From the NCBI GenBank assembly GCA_021795095.1, contig JAJYPU010000082.1:1-8052 (forward strand): a stretch of 8,052 nt of DNA, read 5' to 3'. The notes under the pieces were generated by a model that saw nothing but the letters and a program-made list of their open reading frames with translations, was not told the origin of the DNA and made no database searches. Source of the stretch: Actinomycetes bacterium (GTDB taxonomy: Bacteria; Actinomycetota; Acidimicrobiia; Acidimicrobiales; RAAP-2). Shown one piece after another: positions 5,888-8,052 of this stretch (positions are counted from its first letter, which is position 1; each line of letters opens with the position of its first letter). The position numbers and the translations under genes are program-made.

Positions 5888-7549
5888 ATGTCCTGGCGCG
5901 GTTCGCGGTGGCGCGCCGTCGGTGTCGTCGCCGCGGCACTGCTGGTGGCGGGTTCGAGCAGCCTGACCGGTGCGTCGACGCCGGTCGGCGACAACGCACG
6001 GACTCTGCTGCTTTCATTGCCCGGCCCCTTCAACGGGTGCACCTTCCTCGGGCCAAACGCGAATCCCACGAGTGACGCGGTCCTTGACCTCGTGCGGCCG
6101 TCGGCCTTTCAGAGCACCGTGAGCGGCACGTTGGTGGGCTCCCAGGGTTCGATCGCGTCAGCCGAACTCACGTCGCTCAGTCCCGAGACCGTCGTCTACA
6201 CGATCGCCCCGCGCCAGCGCTGGAGCGACCACCGCCCCTTTGACGGACGAGACCTCGTCGCCTGGTGGCGTCGCGCGCGGTCGATCCCGAGCGTGCTCAG
6301 CGACGGGTATCGCGCGATCAAGTCGATGAAGCTCACCAACAGGGCGTTGACGGTCACCGCGACCTTCTCACAGCCCTACTCGGACTGGAACCTCCTATTT
6401 CGAGATGTGGAGAGCCGTTCGGTCCGCGGGGGCTGTTCCTTCAGCGACCTGTTGAGTCGGCCGTCGCTCGGCCCGTACCGGCTCGTGTCGGCGAACGCGT
6501 CGACGATGGTTCTCGTGATGAATCGAGCCTGGCCGTCCTCGACCAGCCGCTTCGGTCGGATCGTCATCCGCGCGAACGCGCCGATGCCGGCCAACGCCAC
6601 CGCACTCTTTGCGCGTTACACCCTGACCGTCAACCGGGCTCAGATCGAGGCGTTGAGCGCCCACCCGTCGGTGCTCAGTCATATCGGATCGGCGAGCTCG
6701 ATCGAAGAGCTCTACTTCAACGCCCACCGTCCCTTGACGAGCCAGCTCGCCGTTCGAGAGGGTCTCAGCTGGTCGCTCAACCGCCTCGCGATGATCAGCG
6801 GGCTGTGGGGTCAGGTGACATTCTCACCGTCACCCGGTGCGTCGGTCCTGTTCTCACAAGGCTCGCCGTTCTACCCGGGCCTGGCCGGCCAGGCGCCTAG
6901 TGAATCATCGACCACCCCCACCACGATTCCTGCGTCGTCGTCTCCGGTGAACCTGGCCGACTGCGCGCCGTGCGCGATTCGGGCGCTGCGCAGCGCTGGT
7001 TACGTGCGTGGTCCCTTGGGCTGGGTCACCCCGCAGGGACGACCCCTGTCGATCCGATTGGTACGGGGCCCCTCGGCGCTTGACGCCGCAACCGCGACAT
7101 CCATCGTGCGCTCGTGGGCGAGGTTGGGCATCGCTACCTACGTTGTGACGGCGCCGAGCGAAGCCGCGGCCGCCATGACCCTCGCGTTCAACAACGCCGA
7201 CGTGGCGCTCTTTGACCGTCCGACGAACTCGGCGCCGTCATTCAGCGCCAGCTCGTGGTCGGGACCCCTCTATGCAGACTCGTTTCCGTCGGGGCTTCGC
7301 TTGAAAGTATTGAACCAGCTCTATTCCACCGCTATGAACACGTTCAACCCGGTGACCGCGCGCGCGACGTGGTCGACGTATGACCAGACTCTGCTTGACG
7401 CATTCTGGGCTCGCCCGCTCTTTACACCACCGTCACTCGTGGAATGGTCGCCGCAATTACAGGGCGTACTCGGCGCCGCTTCGCTTCCTGGATTCGTTGA
7501 TGAGGTGCCGTCGTGGAACACAATCGTGCCGGTCAACGCATCGTCATGA
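5888..7549 (+). CDS. Secreted solute-binding protein, family 5 (peptide/nickel ABC transporter type)
   Basis: 553 residues. The N-terminus is a signal peptide: basic MSWRGSRWR, a hydrophobic core at 11-22, then GSSSLTGAS. A lipobox Cys would be expected after LVAG but the residue is Ser23, so the protein is probably released or otherwise held rather than lipid-anchored. Family 5 marks are WSDHRPFDGRDLVAWW (112-127, matching the WSDG.P.TA.D pattern), GPYRLVSAN (195-203) and YFNAHRPLTSQLAVREGLSW (276-295, matching the FN...P..D..VR.A pattern). A Ser/Thr/Pro-rich segment (338-354) is followed by CAPC (359-362); C51 and C183 are the other cysteines. Permease and ATPase genes of an ABC system are not in the window, so substrate and partner are unknown. 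It is 5 bases from secG and likely cotranscribed. The fold family is fairly secure, the function is not. Confidence 0.82.
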   Translation: MSWRGSRWRAVGVVAAALLVAGSSSLTGASTPVGDNARTLLLSLPGPFNGCTFLGPNANPTSDAVLDLVRPSAFQSTVSGTLVGSQGSIASAELTSLSPETVVYTIAPRQRWSDHRPFDGRDLVAWWRRARSIPSVLSDGYRAIKSMKLTNRALTVTATFSQPYSDWNLLFRDVESRSVRGGCSFSDLLSRPSLGPYRLVSANASTMVLVMNRAWPSSTSRFGRIVIRANAPMPANATALFARYTLTVNRAQIEALSAHPSVLSHIGSASSIEELYFNAHRPLTSQLAVREGLSWSLNRLAMISGLWGQVTFSPSPGASVLFSQGSPFYPGLAGQAPSESSTTPTTIPASSSPVNLADCAPCAIRALRSAGYVRGPLGWVTPQGRPLSIRLVRGPSALDAATATSIVRSWARLGIATYVVTAPSEAAAAMTLAFNNADVALFDRPTNSAPSFSASSWSGPLYADSFPSGLRLKVLNQLYSTAMNTFNPVTARATWSTYDQTLLDAFWARPLFTPPSLVEWSPQLQGVLGAASLPGFVDEVPSWNTIVPVNASS

Positions 7550-7567
7550 TCGATCGGCAGAATCGGT

Positions 7568-7573
7568 TAAACT
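7568..7573 (+). promoter_or_regulatory. Possible -10 box of tRNA-Leu
   Basis: TAAACT, four of six matches to TATAAT, lies 10 bases before the mature tRNA 5' end. I see no convincing -35 element at 16-18 bases upstream. The tRNA could instead be transcribed from the operon before it. Confidence 0.25.
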
Positions 7574-7583
7574 GAGTCGCCGC

Positions 7584-7670
7584 GTCGGAGTGGCGGAATA
7601 GGCAGACGCGCCAGCTTGAGGGGCTGGTGCCCTTAGGGGCGTGCGGGTTCAAGTCCCGCCTCCGACACCA
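7584..7670 (+). tRNA. tRNA-Leu (anticodon GAG)
   Basis: An 87-base class II tRNA. The acceptor stem GTCGGAG (7584-7590) pairs perfectly with CTCCGAC (7660-7666), followed by discriminator A and an encoded CCA (7668-7670). The anticodon stem CCAGC (7611-7615) pairs with GCTGG (7623-7627); the loop TTGAGGG gives anticodon GAG at 7618-7620, reading CUC and CUU. The long variable arm (7628-7642) is typical of Leu. The T arm GCGGG-TTCAAGT-CCCGC is at 7643-7659. CTC is a common leucine codon in the adjacent genes, so this isoacceptor should be heavily used. Confidence 0.97.
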
Positions 7671-7671
7671 C

Positions 7672-7700
7672 AGGTTTGCAACCCTGAGTGAGCCAAACCT
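7672..7700 (+). terminator. Inverted repeat after tRNA-Leu, possible terminator
   Basis: AGGTTTG (7672-7678) and CAAACCT (7694-7700) form a perfect 7-bp stem with a 15-base loop, starting 2 bases after the tRNA CCA. There is no T-tract behind it, so it is at best a weak intrinsic terminator or a 3' processing structure. Position is the main argument. Confidence 0.3.
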
Positions 7701-7755
7701 CGTCTAACGCGACGATAAACGGTGTCCATGGCCATGAGAAGGTCCCCACCCCTCA

Positions 7756-7926
7756 TTGAGTCGCTGCAAGGACGCACTGATCGACGCACTCTATAGCGCC
7801 GTTCGACTTGCCCATTTGAAGGACTTCCACGAGACGTTACGCGGGTGGACTGAAGAGGCATTGCACTTGTTGTCAGCCAGACAGAATGATGACGGCGTAG
7901 ACACTCCCGCTGATGACCTCGCGTAA
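7756..7926 (+). CDS. Short unrecognised reading frame, possibly a gene remnant
   Basis: The frame is open from 7738 to the TAA at 7924-7926; the only candidate start is TTG 7756, giving 56 residues. An AGAAGG at 7737-7742 lies 13 bases before it, too far for a good ribosome binding site. The product looks protein-like: KDALIDALYSAVRLAH is amphipathic, a further helical stretch LRGWTEEALHLLSA follows, and the tail is acidic. An ATG at 7728 in another frame gives a 22-residue peptide (MAMRRSPPLIESLQG...) that ends at 7796; a one-base shift would join it to this frame. It may therefore be a frameshifted or decayed small gene behind the tRNA. I do not recognise a family. It could also be chance coding in high-GC DNA. 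Confidence 0.27.
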   Translation: MSRCKDALIDALYSAVRLAHLKDFHETLRGWTEEALHLLSARQNDDGVDTPADDLA

Positions 7927-7951
7927 TCACGTTGTCGCTTGGCGGCGTCGA

Positions 7952-7989
7952 CGGTGATCACCGAGTCCTCTCCCCGTCACCTCACTCGG
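7952..7989. repeat. Small palindrome and inverted repeat between convergent frames
   Basis: CGGTGATCACCG (7952-7963) is a perfect 12-base palindrome. CCGAGT (7961-7966) and ACTCGG (7984-7989) form a 6-bp stem with a 17-base loop. Both lie between the + strand frame ending at 7926 and the apparent minus-strand stop at 7982-7984. A bidirectional terminator is possible, but no T-tract is seen on either strand and such short repeats arise by chance in GC-rich DNA. Confidence 0.2.
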
Positions 7990-8052
7990 CGTCCATTTCA
8001 GTGATGGCCTGGCGGGCCGCCTTCTCGTCAACGATCGCGCTGCGGTTCGCGT
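7982..8052 (-). CDS. Probable C-terminal end of a minus-strand gene, cut by window
   Basis: On the minus strand a frame enters from the right edge and ends at TGA (complement of 7982-7984). The 22 visible residues include IVDEKAARQAITEMDAE, an Ala/Glu/Lys-rich helical tail typical of real protein C-termini. The family cannot be recognised from so little. It would be convergent with the uvrC-secG cluster and mark the end of that gene block. Confidence 0.35.
   Translation of the reverse strand, partial: ANRSAIVDEKAARQAITEMDAE

Noticed and set aside
7584..7670. tRNA-Leu as an integrated element attachment site
   Set aside because: No direct repeat of the tRNA 3' end, integrase or excisionase is seen in the remaining 380 bases, so there is no support within this window.
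7727..7736. CATGGCCATG, a 10-base palindrome
   Set aside because: Short and isolated, with no second copy or associated promoter; it is expected by chance.
7649..7930. Minus-strand open frame of 93 codons over the tRNA and its flank
   Set aside because: It runs antisense through the T arm and acceptor stem of a perfect tRNA-Leu and is Arg-rich with no recognisable motif.

Overview
The window is a high-GC bacterial chromosome segment with ordinary housekeeping content. The gene order uvrC - rapZ - yvcK - gap - pgk - tpiA - secG, all on the + strand, is the classic actinobacterial (and partly firmicute) arrangement. The actinobacterial form of the RapZ P-loop (Arg instead of Lys), the very high GC and a substrate-binding-protein gene directly after secG suggest an actinomycete relative, possibly class Acidimicrobiia. 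The phylum is a fair inference and the class is a guess.

Layout. Positions 2-1006 hold the C-terminal half of UvrC (nucleotide excision repair). Then come RapZ (999-1841) and the YvcK/CofD-like protein (1838-2695), which overlap their neighbours by 8 and 4 bases. The lower-glycolysis block is gap (2722-3729), pgk (3730-4869) and tpiA (4866-5639), followed by secG (5652-5882) and a secreted solute-binding protein of the peptide/nickel family (5888-7549). No gap between these genes exceeds 26 bases and I see no terminator among them, so 1-7549 is probably one long transcription unit or a set of strongly coupled ones. After 34 bases comes tRNA-Leu(GAG) at 7584-7670 with an encoded CCA.

The last ~380 bases (7671-8052) are less certain. 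They hold a 7-bp inverted repeat just after the tRNA, a short unrecognised + strand reading frame (7756-7926) that may be a remnant, small palindromes, and the apparent C-terminal end of a minus-strand gene entering from the right edge.

How the genes fit together. RapZ and YvcK are carbon/cell-envelope regulators (YvcK-family proteins bind UDP-GlcNAc and affect gluconeogenic growth and peptidoglycan supply), and they sit directly upstream of the enzymes for triose-phosphate interconversion and 1,3-bisphosphoglycerate formation and use. SecG is a Sec translocase subunit, and the next gene product is itself a Sec-type exported protein.

I found no mobile element, CRISPR array, phage or defence system, and nothing that amounts to a new system. 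The points most worth checking are: whiA is missing from its usual place between yvcK and gap; gap and pgk lie in the same frame, separated only by one TAG codon; PGK departs from consensus at conserved motifs; the binding protein has Ser where a lipobox Cys would be expected and carries a CxxC in a Ser/Thr-rich segment; and there is a possible gene remnant behind the tRNA.
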